Assembly: GCA_963791885.1 (NCBI GenBank)
Contig: CAWBUL010000006.1
Coordinates: forward strand, 1,736,001 to 1,800,000
Reading direction: 5' to 3'
Length of the DNA stretch: 64,000 bases
Source of the DNA: CAVSUZ01 sp963791885
GTDB taxonomy: Bacteria; Pseudomonadota; Alphaproteobacteria; Acetobacterales; Acetobacteraceae
Positions within the stretch are counted from its first letter, which is position 1. Each line of letters opens with the position of its first letter. Positions 16,566 through 25,601 of the stretch are shown here, one piece after another. The position numbers and the translations under genes are program-made. The notes under the pieces were generated by a model. It was given only the letters and a program-made list of their open reading frames with translations. It did no database searches and was not told the origin of the DNA.

Positions 16566-19448
16566 TTATGCCGGCAAAGCGCGCGCCAGCACTTGCACCG
16601 CGTGCACGGCTTGCCGATCGGCAAGATCACGGATCTGATGACGGCAGGATGTGCCATCCGCGACGATGATGTCATCCGCCCCCGCGCCACGCACCGCCGG
16701 CAGCAACGATGCTTCCGCCATCGCGCGTGATACCTCCTGTGTATCCGCCTGATAACCAAACGTTCCGGCCATGCCGCAGCATGACGACACGATCGGCTTC
16801 GCCGTCAGCCCGGGAATCCGGTTCAGCACACGCAGCGCCGGCGCAAACGCGGCGAACGACTTCTGATGACAATGCCCGTGCACATGCGCCGTCGCGTTGA
16901 CCGGACGCAACGGCAGCGGATGATCGAGGCGGTCCAGAAACTCGCCGATCAGCAACGCCCGCTCTGCCACTCCGGACGCCTCGCCGGGCAGCAATGCCGG
17001 ATATTCATCCCGCAGCGTCAGCAGGCAGGACGGCTCCAAGCCAATGATCGGCGCATCGCCGGCCAGCGCTGCCACCATGCGCCGCGCCTGCGCCCGCGCC
17101 GCATCAATCCGTCCCACCGAAAGCAGCGTGCGGCCGCAGCAGAACCGTCCGCCGCGTACGATCGGCACGCGCGCGCGATATCCCGCCGCCGCCAGCACGC
17201 GCACCGCCGCGCGTAAATTCTCCGGCTCGAACCAGCGGTTGAACGTATCGGCGAACAGCAGCACCTCGCCGCGTGGTTCCCGCACCACCCCAGCCCCAGC
17301 CTCCGCGTCGCGGAAGAAATCCCGCCGCCAGAAGGGCAGGGGGCGCGACGCCGCGATGCCGAAGCGCTTCTCCGCCCAGCTTCGCAATCGCGGCGATCGG
17401 TTGCGCATATTCGCCAGCGGCGCCAGCCGTGCCGCAAACGGCGCAATCCGCGGCAACGCCCCGATCAGCCGATCGCCGCGCGACAGCCCGATCCGTTCCG
17501 CACGCTCCCCCAGCACCTCGATCTTCATCTTCGCCATATCGACGCCGGTCGGGCACTCGCGCCGGCACGCCTTGCACGAAACGCACAGCGACATCGCCTC
17601 GGCGACCTCGTCCGAGGCCATCGAGTCGGCCCCCAACTGTCCCGTCAGCGCCAGCCGCAGCGTGTTTGCGCGTCCACGCGTCAGATGCTCCTCATCGCGC
17701 GTCACCCGATAACTGGGGCACATCACCCCGGCATCGAAGGCACGGCACGTACCATTGTTGTTGCACATTTCCACGGCGCCGAGCAGCGCGCCGGGATGAT
17801 CCGACCAATCCAGCCGAGGCCTGAACCCGCCCGCCCCATAATCCTCCGGGTAACGGAACAGCGTCCGGTCATCCATGCGCGGCGGCCGCACCACGCGTCC
17901 CGGATTCAGCATGCCGTTCGGGTCAAACGCGTCCTTCACGCCCTCAAACGCGCGGGCGATCCGCGAGCCGAACATCACCTCGTTGAACTCGCTCCGCGCG
18001 AGGCCGTCGCCGTGTTCGCCGCTATGCGATCCCTTATACTCCCGCACTAGGGCAAAGCACTCCTCGGCAACCGTGCGCATCGTGCGCACATCCACCGCGT
18101 CCTTCATGTTCAGCACCGGGCGCACGTGCAGGCACCCAACCGAGGCATGCGCGTACCACGTCCCCTTCGTGCCATGCCGCGCAAACACGTCGTTCAGCCG
18201 CTCCGTATAATCCGCCAGATCGTCCAGATCGACCGCGCAATCCTCGATAAAGGACACGGGCTTCGCATCACCCTTCATCGACATCATGATGTTCAGCCCG
18301 GCCTCGCGCACCGACGCGATATCCGCCTGGAACGCGCCATCCGTCGCGCGCACCACATCCGGATAGCCCAGATCGCGCATCAGCGTTTCAAGCTCAGCCA
18401 ACTTTACCATCAGCGGTGCATCCGCATCGCCGTGGAATTCGACGATCAGCAGCGAATCCGGTTCGCCGATCAGCATTCGGTCAATGGTCGCGCGATAGAT
18501 CGGGATGCCGCGTCCCAGATCGATCATCGTGCGATCCACCAACTCGACCGCCTCGGGATCCAGCGTCACGATATGCCGCGTCGCCTCCATCGCCGCGCGG
18601 AATGTCGGGAACTGACAAATCCCCAGCACCTTGCGCGGCTTGATCGGCGACAGCGCCAGCTCGATCGCCGCAGAGAACGCCAGCGTCCCCTCCGACCCCA
18701 CCAGCAGCCGCGCCAGGTTCTCCCGCCCCGCCGCGCGCGCCGCCGGCGTCAGCACATCGATATTGTAGCCGCCCACTCGCCGTAACTGCCGAGGAAACCG
18801 CGCCGCGATTTCCTCCGCCTCCGCGGCGCCAAGCGCGCGCAGCCGCTGCACCAGATCCGCGATCCGCGCCGGCATCTCCGCACCGAGATTATCGGGCACC
18901 GCCCCAAACCGATGTCGCGTGCCGTCTGCGAGAATGGCATCGATCGCCCGCACATTGTCGGCCATCAGCCCGTAGCGAATGGACTTTGACCCGCACGAGT
19001 TATTCCCTGCCATCCCGCCGATCGTGCAGCGCGCATGCGTCGAGGGATCGACCGGAAAAAACAGTCCGTGCGAGCGCAGCGCCGCGTTCAGATGCGACAG
19101 CACCAGCCCCGGCTCGACCACGGCTGTGCGCATCTCCGCATCGACGGACAGCACGCGCCGTAAATACTTGGAGCAGTCGATCACCAACGCGCGGTTCACC
19201 GTCTGCCCGCATTGGCTCGTGCCGCCGCCGCGCGCCAACACTGGCACGCCCTCCTCGCGCGCGATCGCCAGCGTCGCCGCGACATCCTCGACGCTTCGCG
19301 GCACCACCACGCCGAGCGGTTCCATCTGATAAATCGACGCATCCGTGGCATAGCGCCCGCGATCGGCATGGCCGAACAGCACCTCGGCCCCGGTCTCGCG
19401 GCTCAGGCGCTGCTGCAGCCTCGGATCGCCCGGAGCAATTTGTGCCAT
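16566..19448 (-). CDS. FAD-linked D-2-hydroxyacid dehydrogenase fused to an Fe-S / CCG domain (YdiJ-like)
   Basis: The 960-residue protein has an FAD-binding type 4 domain near the N-terminus (VPVLARGGGTSQCGQTVN), then the FAD-oxidase C-terminal domain (GDGLARSEFNEVMFG). An Fe-S region has CNNNGTCRAFDAGVMCPSYR near 560 and CVSCKACRRECPTGVD near 620. The CCG domain has HGHCHQKSFAAF near 856 and SSCCGMAGTFGY near 888. This layout matches the large single-chain dehydrogenases such as E. coli YdiJ, which oxidise D-2-hydroxyglutarate or D-lactate and pass electrons to a quinone or another acceptor. The start ATG 19448 is chosen because MAQIAPGDPRLQQRL begins the conserved region. It is divergent from the FUSC gene with almost no space between. 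Confidence 0.9.
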   Translation of the reverse strand: MAQIAPGDPRLQQRLSRETGAEVLFGHADRGRYATDASIYQMEPLGVVVPRSVEDVAATLAIAREEGVPVLARGGGTSQCGQTVNRALVIDCSKYLRRVLSVDAEMRTAVVEPGLVLSHLNAALRSHGLFFPVDPSTHARCTIGGMAGNNSCGSKSIRYGLMADNVRAIDAILADGTRHRFGAVPDNLGAEMPARIADLVQRLRALGAAEAEEIAARFPRQLRRVGGYNIDVLTPAARAAGRENLARLLVGSEGTLAFSAAIELALSPIKPRKVLGICQFPTFRAAMEATRHIVTLDPEAVELVDRTMIDLGRGIPIYRATIDRMLIGEPDSLLIVEFHGDADAPLMVKLAELETLMRDLGYPDVVRATDGAFQADIASVREAGLNIMMSMKGDAKPVSFIEDCAVDLDDLADYTERLNDVFARHGTKGTWYAHASVGCLHVRPVLNMKDAVDVRTMRTVAEECFALVREYKGSHSGEHGDGLARSEFNEVMFGSRIARAFEGVKDAFDPNGMLNPGRVVRPPRMDDRTLFRYPEDYGAGGFRPRLDWSDHPGALLGAVEMCNNNGTCRAFDAGVMCPSYRVTRDEEHLTRGRANTLRLALTGQLGADSMASDEVAEAMSLCVSCKACRRECPTGVDMAKMKIEVLGERAERIGLSRGDRLIGALPRIAPFAARLAPLANMRNRSPRLRSWAEKRFGIAASRPLPFWRRDFFRDAEAGAGVVREPRGEVLLFADTFNRWFEPENLRAAVRVLAAAGYRARVPIVRGGRFCCGRTLLSVGRIDAARAQARRMVAALAGDAPIIGLEPSCLLTLRDEYPALLPGEASGVAERALLIGEFLDRLDHPLPLRPVNATAHVHGHCHQKSFAAFAPALRVLNRIPGLTAKPIVSSCCGMAGTFGYQADTQEVSRAMAEASLLPAVRGAGADDIIVADGTSCRHQIRDLADRQAVHAVQVLARALPA

Positions 19449-19479
19449 GATACGCCGCGTTTTGTCGGAAGCCCCCCCG

Positions 19480-20544
19480 ATGTCAACCGTAATGACGGCA
19501 GCTGCCCGCGCGGCCGCTTGGCTGGACCGGGTCGATCCCGGCACCGATCGACGCATCAAGGGCCTGCGGCTCGTCACCGCATACGGCATGGCGGCAATGA
19601 TGGGGCACCTGCCGCTCCTGTCCGGCAGTGTTGGCAGCGGCTCGACGCTGAGTTCCTTGGCCGGTGCCTTCGCCCTCTGGGGCAGCGTCTCCGAGGCACA
19701 AACCACACGATACCGCTCCAGCCGCGACCTCGCCCTGCTCTGCGCCGCCGCCGTTGCCGGCGCTCTGATGGTGGTCTGCCTCGCCCCAGTGCTGACCGGC
19801 CCCGGCAGGCCAGGCGCCGAACTCACCCTCGCGACCGGCGCCTTCTTCGTCGGCTATCTGCGTCGCTTCGGCATCCTCGGCACGGGCATCGGTTCGCAAA
19901 TTTACCTCGGCCAGCTCACCGCCTATGGCGCCGGACTTAGCCTCGCGGACACGCACGCCATCCTGTTGGCGGGCCTTATCGCGGCCGTGGCCTCCATCGT
20001 TCCTCGGCTTCTCAGCGGGCCCGCTGAACACCCGGCTCTCGCCCCCACGCAAATGCCACTCGGCCTCCGGCCCCCGGCCGAGCTGCGCATGGGGCGGCAA
20101 GCTGCGATCGGAGCGCTCCTCATCGTCGCGCTCAATCATGCCTTCCGACTGCAGGAATCCGTCTGGGCCATCACCGCCTGCACCTACGTCGTGTCGGCGA
20201 CCTCCGCGGGGACCTTCGACCGGGTGCGCCGCCGCATCCTCGGCACCCTTGTTGGCGTCCCTATCGGGCTGGCCTGCCTGCCGCTTGCCGCCGATGCGCC
20301 GCTGCTGTTCTGGGCGGCGGCGGCGCTCGCCATGATCATCTACGCCATGGCCCTGCCTGAGCGTTACGACATCGCCTGCGGTGCCTTTGCCTTTACCCTG
20401 ATCGTCACTTTGGAACTGTCAGGAGACACCACGATCTCCACCTTGACCGCGCGCGCCTGGGAAACGCTGATCGGCGGCACGCTGGGACTTGCCGCAGCTT
20501 TGATCATACTGCCCATCCGCCCACCCCGGCCTGCGCCCGGGTAG
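19480..20544 (+). CDS. FUSC-family membrane transporter (aromatic acid exporter-like)
   Basis: The protein of about 354 residues has two blocks of transmembrane helices: GMAAMMGHLPLL through GYLRRFG in the first half, and AIGALLIVALNHAFRLQESV through LGLAAALIILPI in the second. The segment TAGTFDRVRRRILGT-like (SAGTFDRVRRRILGTLVGVP) is a FUSC-family mark. Relatives such as AaeB and YccS export aromatic acids or affect the envelope. Starts at 19447 and 19480 are both open. The first would overlap the divergent ATG of the FAD dehydrogenase, so 19480 is preferred. The substrate is unknown. Confidence 0.82.
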   Translation: MSTVMTAAARAAAWLDRVDPGTDRRIKGLRLVTAYGMAAMMGHLPLLSGSVGSGSTLSSLAGAFALWGSVSEAQTTRYRSSRDLALLCAAAVAGALMVVCLAPVLTGPGRPGAELTLATGAFFVGYLRRFGILGTGIGSQIYLGQLTAYGAGLSLADTHAILLAGLIAAVASIVPRLLSGPAEHPALAPTQMPLGLRPPAELRMGRQAAIGALLIVALNHAFRLQESVWAITACTYVVSATSAGTFDRVRRRILGTLVGVPIGLACLPLAADAPLLFWAAAALAMIIYAMALPERYDIACGAFAFTLIVTLELSGDTTISTLTARAWETLIGGTLGLAAALIILPIRPPRPAPG

Positions 20545-20605
20545 CATCCGCCGCTGATGTGGCGCGTGTTAGTGTTCGTCTCCGCTCCGTCTTTAAGGAA
20601 CGTCC

Positions 20606-21781
20606 ATGCCCCCACACCACCACGCCGGCCGGCACTTCCTGCAAATCCCCGGCCCGACCAACGTGCCCGACCGGGTGCTCCGCGCCATCGACAACCCCAC
20701 CATGGACCACCGAGGCCCCGACTTCGGCACCCTCGGCAAGGACCTGCTCACCAGCCTCCGCCGCATCTTCCAGACCAGTGGGCCGGTGATCATCTACCCC
20801 GCCTCCGGCACTGGCGCCTGGGAGGCGGCCCTCACCAACACCCTCTCGCCCGGTGACCGGGTGCTGATGTGCCGCACCGGCTGGTTCGCGACGCTGTGGA
20901 ATGAAATGGCGCAACGGCTTGGCCTCGACCCGCTGCTGATCGAAACCGACTGGCGGCGTGGTGCCGATGTCGAGGCCATCGCCGACGCCCTGCACGCGGA
21001 TCGTGCCCACCGCATCAAATCCGTCTGCGTGGTGCACAATGAAACCTCCACCGGCTGCACCAGCCGCATCGACGAAGTCCGCGCCGCCATGAACAACGCA
21101 CAGCATCCCGCGCTGCTGATGGTGGATACCATCTCCTCCCTCGCCTCGATCGATTATCGCCACGATGAATGGGGCGTCGACGTCACCGTCGCCGGCTCGC
21201 AGAAAGGCCTCATGCTGCCGCCCGGCCTCAGCTTCAACGCCATCAGCGGCAAGGCCCTGCGTGCCGCCGAATCAGCCAAACTGCCGCGCAGCTACTGGGA
21301 CTGGCGCGCTATGCTCGCGGCCAACGAAACCGGCTACTTCCCCTTCACCCCCGCCACCAATCTGCTCTACGGCCTGCATGAAGCGGTGAAGATGCTGCTC
21401 GAGGAAGGCTTGGACAACGTGTTCGCCCGGCACGACCGCTTCGCCGAGGCCACCCGTCGTGCCGTACGCACCTGGGGCCTCGAAATCCAATGCGTCGAAC
21501 CGCTTCACTACTCCTCCTCCCTCACCGCCGTCCGTCTGCCGGAAGGCCATAGCGCGGACAAATTGCGGGCCACCATCCTGGACCGCTTCAACATGAGCCT
21601 CGGCAACGGTCTCGGCATTCTGAAGGACCAGGTCTTCCGCATCGGCCACCTCGGCGATCTCGGTGACCTGCAACTCATCGGCACACTCGGCGGTGTCGAG
21701 ATGGGGCTGCGTGCCGCCGGCGTTCCGCACAAGGCGGGCGGCGTGCAGGCTGCGATGGACCACCTCGCCGGCAACAAATAG
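20606..21781 (+). CDS. sgaA: Serine-glyoxylate aminotransferase (class V, PLP)
   Basis: The 391-residue class V aminotransferase has IPGPTNVPDRVLRAI near the start, PASGTGAWEAALTN for phosphate binding, VCVVHNETSTG, the PLP Asp in MVDTISSLASIDYRHDEW, and the Schiff-base Lys200 in AGSQKGLMLPPG. It converts serine and glyoxylate to hydroxypyruvate and glycine, as in the serine cycle and photorespiratory pathways. It could also use alanine or phosphonoacetaldehyde-type substrates, but the QKGLMLPPGLSF signature favours Sga. The stop codon shares its last base with a REP-like palindrome, which could act as its terminator. An amidohydrolase follows on the same strand. Confidence 0.92.
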   Translation: MPPHHHAGRHFLQIPGPTNVPDRVLRAIDNPTMDHRGPDFGTLGKDLLTSLRRIFQTSGPVIIYPASGTGAWEAALTNTLSPGDRVLMCRTGWFATLWNEMAQRLGLDPLLIETDWRRGADVEAIADALHADRAHRIKSVCVVHNETSTGCTSRIDEVRAAMNNAQHPALLMVDTISSLASIDYRHDEWGVDVTVAGSQKGLMLPPGLSFNAISGKALRAAESAKLPRSYWDWRAMLAANETGYFPFTPATNLLYGLHEAVKMLLEEGLDNVFARHDRFAEATRRAVRTWGLEIQCVEPLHYSSSLTAVRLPEGHSADKLRATILDRFNMSLGNGLGILKDQVFRIGHLGDLGDLQLIGTLGGVEMGLRAAGVPHKAGGVQAAMDHLAGNK

Positions 21782-21828
21782 AGCGCGATCGCTTCGGGCT
21801 GAAAGCCGATGAAGCGTGAATCGCGCTC
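21781..21828. repeat. Single REP-like palindrome
   Basis: The arms GAGCGCGATCGCTTC and GAAGCGTGAATCGCGCTC surround an inner GGCTGAAAGCC. The left arm starts at the G of the aminotransferase stop codon. The outer arm pattern GAGCG..GATCGC / GCGTGAATC..CGCTC is that of the arrays at 4174 and 12643. A role as terminator or mRNA-stabilising hairpin is possible. Confidence 0.85.
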
Positions 21829-21847
21829 TCAAATTTCACCATAGGAA

Positions 21848-22693
21848 ATGACCATGCCGATTATCGATGCCCAGGTGCACGCCTATGAGGCCAACACGCC
21901 GGCCCGCCCTTGGCTCGGTCATCTCGCAGGGCCCCCGCACGTTACCGGCGACGAAATGGTTGCCGCCATGGACTCCTTTGGCGTGCATGGTGCCCTGCTC
22001 GTCTCGCCCTATTCCCTCTACCGCTTCGACCCGAGCTACGCGCGGCAGGTTTACGCCGTGCATCCCGGCCGGTTCGCACTGATCAAGCCGGTCAACACGC
22101 AAGATCCCGCGGTCGGTGAAGTCGTCGCCGATTGGGCCGCCACCGAGGGCACCGTCGCTATCCGAGTGATGCTCAATCCCGACGTCCCCACCGATCCGGC
22201 CGATCCCGGTATAAACCGCGCCTATGCTGCCGCCGCGCAGCACAATTTCCCGGTGAACACGATCGGCCACGGTCGGCTCGATCAGATCGCCGGCCTGGCG
22301 GCGCGAAACCCCGATACTGTCCTGGTGCTCGACCACCTCGGCCTACGCCAGCCCTTCGAACCGCCGGCCCCCCCCGATCCTTGGGCCGACCTGCCCAAAG
22401 TTCTGGCGCTCGCCGCCTATCCCAACGTCCGAGTGAAAATTACGGGCGCTTGCACGCTGTCACACAAACCCTTCCCGTACGATGATATCTGGGACCCGGT
22501 GTGCCGCATCATCGACGCATTCGGACTGGACCGATGCATGTGGGGCACCGACTGGACCCGTGCGACCGCTCTACTGACCTACAAGCAGGGCGTGGATGCC
22601 TTTCTGCTCACCGAGCGCTTTTCTGACGCTGACCGCGCTATCTTGATGGGCGGCACGCTGGAGCGCGTATACCGCTGGTCACCCAAGATCTGA
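21848..22693 (+). CDS. Amidohydrolase family 2 protein (LigI-like lactonase/hydrolase)
   Basis: The 281-residue TIM-barrel hydrolase starts with PIIDAQVHAY, the metal or substrate site motif of this group, and continues with VNTIGHGRLDQIAGLA, LVLDHLGLRQP and the late Asp in CMWGTDWTRA. This order resembles 2-pyrone-4,6-dicarboxylate lactonase and similar sugar or lactone hydrolases that often need no metal. It is separated from the aminotransferase only by the REP-like hairpin, so the two may be co-transcribed. The 3' end overlaps the M20 peptidase gene by 15 bp tail to tail. The substrate is unknown. Confidence 0.82.
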   Translation: MTMPIIDAQVHAYEANTPARPWLGHLAGPPHVTGDEMVAAMDSFGVHGALLVSPYSLYRFDPSYARQVYAVHPGRFALIKPVNTQDPAVGEVVADWAATEGTVAIRVMLNPDVPTDPADPGINRAYAAAAQHNFPVNTIGHGRLDQIAGLAARNPDTVLVLDHLGLRQPFEPPAPPDPWADLPKVLALAAYPNVRVKITGACTLSHKPFPYDDIWDPVCRIIDAFGLDRCMWGTDWTRATALLTYKQGVDAFLLTERFSDADRAILMGGTLERVYRWSPKI

Positions 22694-24073
22694 AAGCTTG
22701 CCCAGCAGCCGGATGTGCGAGCGGATGCCCTGATGGAAGCAGCGCTGCTCGAACTTCTCGTTCGGGCTGTGCACCTGGTCGTCGTTCAGCCCGAACCCCA
22801 TGAGCAGCGCGTCCATCCCGAGGATATCCTTAAATGAGGAAACCACCGGGATCGACCCGCCGCTGCCCATCATCACCGGCGGCTTGCCGTATTCGTCCGC
22901 CAGCGCCGCCTGGGCCGCACGCATCCATGGCAGGTCGGTGGGAATCTCGATCCCTAGGGCGCCGCTATACGTTTCAACCGTAACCACAGCGTCGGGCGGC
23001 AGCCGTTCGGCCAGGAAGCGGCGGAAACTCTCCACCACCCCCTCCGGTTTTTGGCTCGGCACCAGACGGAACGACACTTTGGCGAACGCCTCTGATGCAA
23101 TCACCGTCTTCGATCCGGCACCCGTGTAGCCGCCCCAGATACCGTTGATATCGGCGGTGGGCCGGATCCAGATTCGTTGCAGCGCCGAGCGCCCGCGCTC
23201 GCCCACCGGATGATGCAAGCCGACATCGCCAAGGAATTCCGCCTCGTCGAACCCAAGCGAGTCCCACTGCGCGGCCTGCGCATTCGTCGGTTCCTTTACG
23301 TCGTCGTAGAAACCTGGAAGCTGGATGCGACCCTGCGTATCGTGCAGATCGCCCAGCGCGCGGCACAGTGCATTGATCGGATTCAGCGCAGAGCCGCCAT
23401 ACAATCCGGAATGCAGGTCGCGGTTCGCCGCCTTCACGCAGACCTGCGTATAGGCCATCCCGCGCAGCCGGGTCGTAATCGCCGGCGTGTCGATGTCCCA
23501 CATGCCGGTATCGCTCACCAGGGCAAGGTCGCCGCGCAACTCGTCCCGATTGTCACGCAAAAACGGGTCGAGGTTGCGGCTCCCGATTTCTTCCTCGCCC
23601 TCGATCAGCACCGTGATGCGGGCTGGGATCGTCCCGGTGACCGTCTTCCAGGCGCGCAATGCCTCGACGAACATCATCAGCTGGCCCTTGTCGTCCACCG
23701 CGCCGCGCGCGACGAAGCGCGGCCCGCGCGGGCCTTCCACGAGTTGCGGTTCGAACGGAGGCGTTGTCCACAGCTCCACCGGGTCCACCGGCTGCACGTC
23801 ATAATGGCCATAGAAAAGGATATGCGGCCCGCGATAATCCGCCGGCCCACTGAGATGCCCCACCACCACGGGATGCCCCGCGGTTTCGCGTAACCCGACC
23901 TCGAAGCCGAGTCCGCTCAGCTGGTCCCGCAGCCATTCCGCGGCACGCCGGCAATCCGCCGCATGATCCGGCTGTGCACTGATGCTCGGGATGCGCAGCA
24001 GCGCGAACAGGCGCTCCCGCGATCGGTCGAGATCGGCATCGGCATGGGCGAGCACGTCATTCACCGCAGACAT
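22679..24073 (-). CDS. M20 family dipeptidase (ArgE/DapE/carnosinase-like)
   Basis: The protein of about 464 residues has the di-zinc peptidase core: YGHYDVQPVDP, GAVDDKGQLMMFVEAL, the catalytic Glu in LIEGEEEIGS, ALVSDTGMWD, and a late GGSIPVVSSFKDILGM. The lid domain lies in the middle (ANRDLHSGLYGGSALNPINA). These enzymes hydrolyse dipeptides or N-acylated amino acids in the cytoplasm. The ORF opens at 24085, but the second Met at 24073 (MSAVNDVLAHA) is the more usual start. It is convergent with the amidohydrolase and divergent from exonuclease III. Confidence 0.9.
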   Translation of the reverse strand: MSAVNDVLAHADADLDRSRERLFALLRIPSISAQPDHAADCRRAAEWLRDQLSGLGFEVGLRETAGHPVVVGHLSGPADYRGPHILFYGHYDVQPVDPVELWTTPPFEPQLVEGPRGPRFVARGAVDDKGQLMMFVEALRAWKTVTGTIPARITVLIEGEEEIGSRNLDPFLRDNRDELRGDLALVSDTGMWDIDTPAITTRLRGMAYTQVCVKAANRDLHSGLYGGSALNPINALCRALGDLHDTQGRIQLPGFYDDVKEPTNAQAAQWDSLGFDEAEFLGDVGLHHPVGERGRSALQRIWIRPTADINGIWGGYTGAGSKTVIASEAFAKVSFRLVPSQKPEGVVESFRRFLAERLPPDAVVTVETYSGALGIEIPTDLPWMRAAQAALADEYGKPPVMMGSGGSIPVVSSFKDILGMDALLMGFGLNDDQVHSPNEKFEQRCFHQGIRSHIRLLGKLSDLG

Positions 24074-24138
24074 CAGGGGCTCCAAACAAGACGGGTGAGG
24101 TTATGACACAGTGTGGTCGGGCGGCTATAACCGCGGGC

Positions 24139-24912
24139 GTGAAAATCGCCACCTGGAACGTCAACTCCATCCGCCAGCGAGAGGCTCATGTCGCCCGCTG
24201 GGTCCAGAATGTCGCGCCTGATGTCCTGTTCCTGCAGGAGATCAAATGCGAAGCATCAGCCTTCCCCGCGCTCAATTTTGAGGCGCTGGGCTACAAGTCT
24301 GAAGCGGTCGGACAAAAAGCGTATAACGGTGTCGCCGTGCTGTCGCGCATCCCGTTCAGCGTGACGCACCGGCGCCTGCCCGGACTGCCCGAAGATGACG
24401 CACAGGCCCGCTATCTCGAGGTCGAGGCCGACGGCATGACCCTCTGCGGCATCTATCTGCCGAACGGAAACTCGGGCGGCGAGGCCGGCTTCGCCTACAA
24501 GCTGGAATGGATGGACCGGTTGGCGGATCGTGCGGCAGCGCTGCTGCAGGCGGACCGTCCCACAGTGATTGCCGGGGACTTCAACGTTGCACCCGCGCCA
24601 CAGGACGCCGCGCCTGGCACGCTGCCGCCCACCGACGCCCTGGTGCGGCCCGAGACCCGCGCGCGCTTCCGTCGGCTGCTGTGGTCAGGCATGACCGACA
24701 TCGTCCGCGCAATCCATCCACATGGTCCGATCTATACCTTCTGGGACTATCAGGCCGGTGCGTGGCAGCGTGACCTGGGCTTACGAATCGACCACGTGCT
24801 GTTGTCGCCGACGCTCGCCGAGCGTGCCACGGCCGCCGACCCTGATCGGGCCGAGCGCGGCCGACAGCAACCATCCGATCACGTCCCGGTCGTGGTGGAG
24901 CTCGCCGTTTGA
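24139..24912 (+). CDS. xthA: Exodeoxyribonuclease III
   Basis: The protein of about 257 residues belongs to the AP-endonuclease family that repairs abasic sites and trims 3' ends. It shows KIATWNVNSIRQRE, FLQEIKCEASAFP, YNGVAVLSR, NGNSGGEAGFAYKLEWM, VIAGDFNVAPAPQDA, YTFWDYQAGAWQRDLGLRID and the final SDHVPVVVEL with the catalytic Asp-His. GTG 24139 matches the usual family start. An in-frame ATG at 24103 with GTGAGG just upstream is also possible and would add 12 residues. Confidence 0.93.
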   Translation: MKIATWNVNSIRQREAHVARWVQNVAPDVLFLQEIKCEASAFPALNFEALGYKSEAVGQKAYNGVAVLSRIPFSVTHRRLPGLPEDDAQARYLEVEADGMTLCGIYLPNGNSGGEAGFAYKLEWMDRLADRAAALLQADRPTVIAGDFNVAPAPQDAAPGTLPPTDALVRPETRARFRRLLWSGMTDIVRAIHPHGPIYTFWDYQAGAWQRDLGLRIDHVLLSPTLAERATAADPDRAERGRQQPSDHVPVVVELAV

Positions 24913-25601
24913 GATGAGGTCGGTGAGCGAACAAGCCGGAATCACGCTTTCAGCAAAGAGGACCATGCCGCGGTCCGTTCAACCTGAACCGATCACGCTA
25001 TAAAGCCGGCGCAGCGAGCGAGAGCTTCGTGCAACCATTGTCTCGTCGCTCCGACTCGAAGTGGCCGCGTCTGATGCCGAGGCCACTCTGAGCCACCCGC
25101 CTCCCGGGTCTTCAGGTTATGCGCCATTGCGTCGACTGTGGTGGCCAAATCCAGGAGCAGCTCGAAATCCTGATCACGCTCCGCGCATACCGCACGCTCA
25201 CGGTAGAAAGCAGCGTGGGCATGAAGCTGACGCACGTTCATTCATCTCACTCCTGTCCCTCGTCTCGATGTCGAACAGGCATGGCCTCCGACATCTTGCA
25301 CTGATCTGAGTCAATCGGAGCACAGCTGGCGCCCTGATTCCGACTGGCCGACCAACGAGTGAAGTTCTCGGCTGGCTGGTATGAAACCCACTCCGAATCG
25401 AGTGCTCTTCGGCTCCTCAGTCATTCGGCGGCCATCTCGCTCATAATCGCACAAGTCCAACACCGTCGGGGGTAAATCCGCTTGGGAACAATGGATTTTA
25501 TATGCGACGAGAAGGTACGTTACTGCGGCAAGCGGTGGCACAGATTATGCATAGCCACCGTTTCTGGCAAGCGTGCCTCTTGGTCGTGGAGTGGAAAAAT
25601 A
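24913..25601. other. Mostly non-coding stretch with one small possible gene
   Basis: Apart from the small minus-strand frame at 24993-25241 I see no supported gene here. The part from about 25310 to 25601 is less GC-rich than its surroundings and probably carries the promoter of the porin gene. No confident -35/-10 pair was found. Confidence 0.4.
24993..25241 (-). CDS. Small hypothetical protein
   Basis: The 82-residue frame starts at ATG 25241 with GGAG about ten bases upstream. The product is probably helical (LHAHAAFYRERAVCAERDQD, then FELLLDLATTVDAMAHNL) and resembles in style the short helical proteins common in rhizobia and Acetobacteraceae. No motif was recognised and it has no operon partner, so it could also be a chance frame. 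Confidence 0.4.
   Translation of the reverse strand: MNVRQLHAHAAFYRERAVCAERDQDFELLLDLATTVDAMAHNLKTREAGGSEWPRHQTRPLRVGATRQWLHEALARCAGFIA

Noticed and set aside
24913..25601. tRNA or small RNA gene in the gap
   Set aside because: No cloverleaf-compatible sequence with a TTCGA-type T loop was found.
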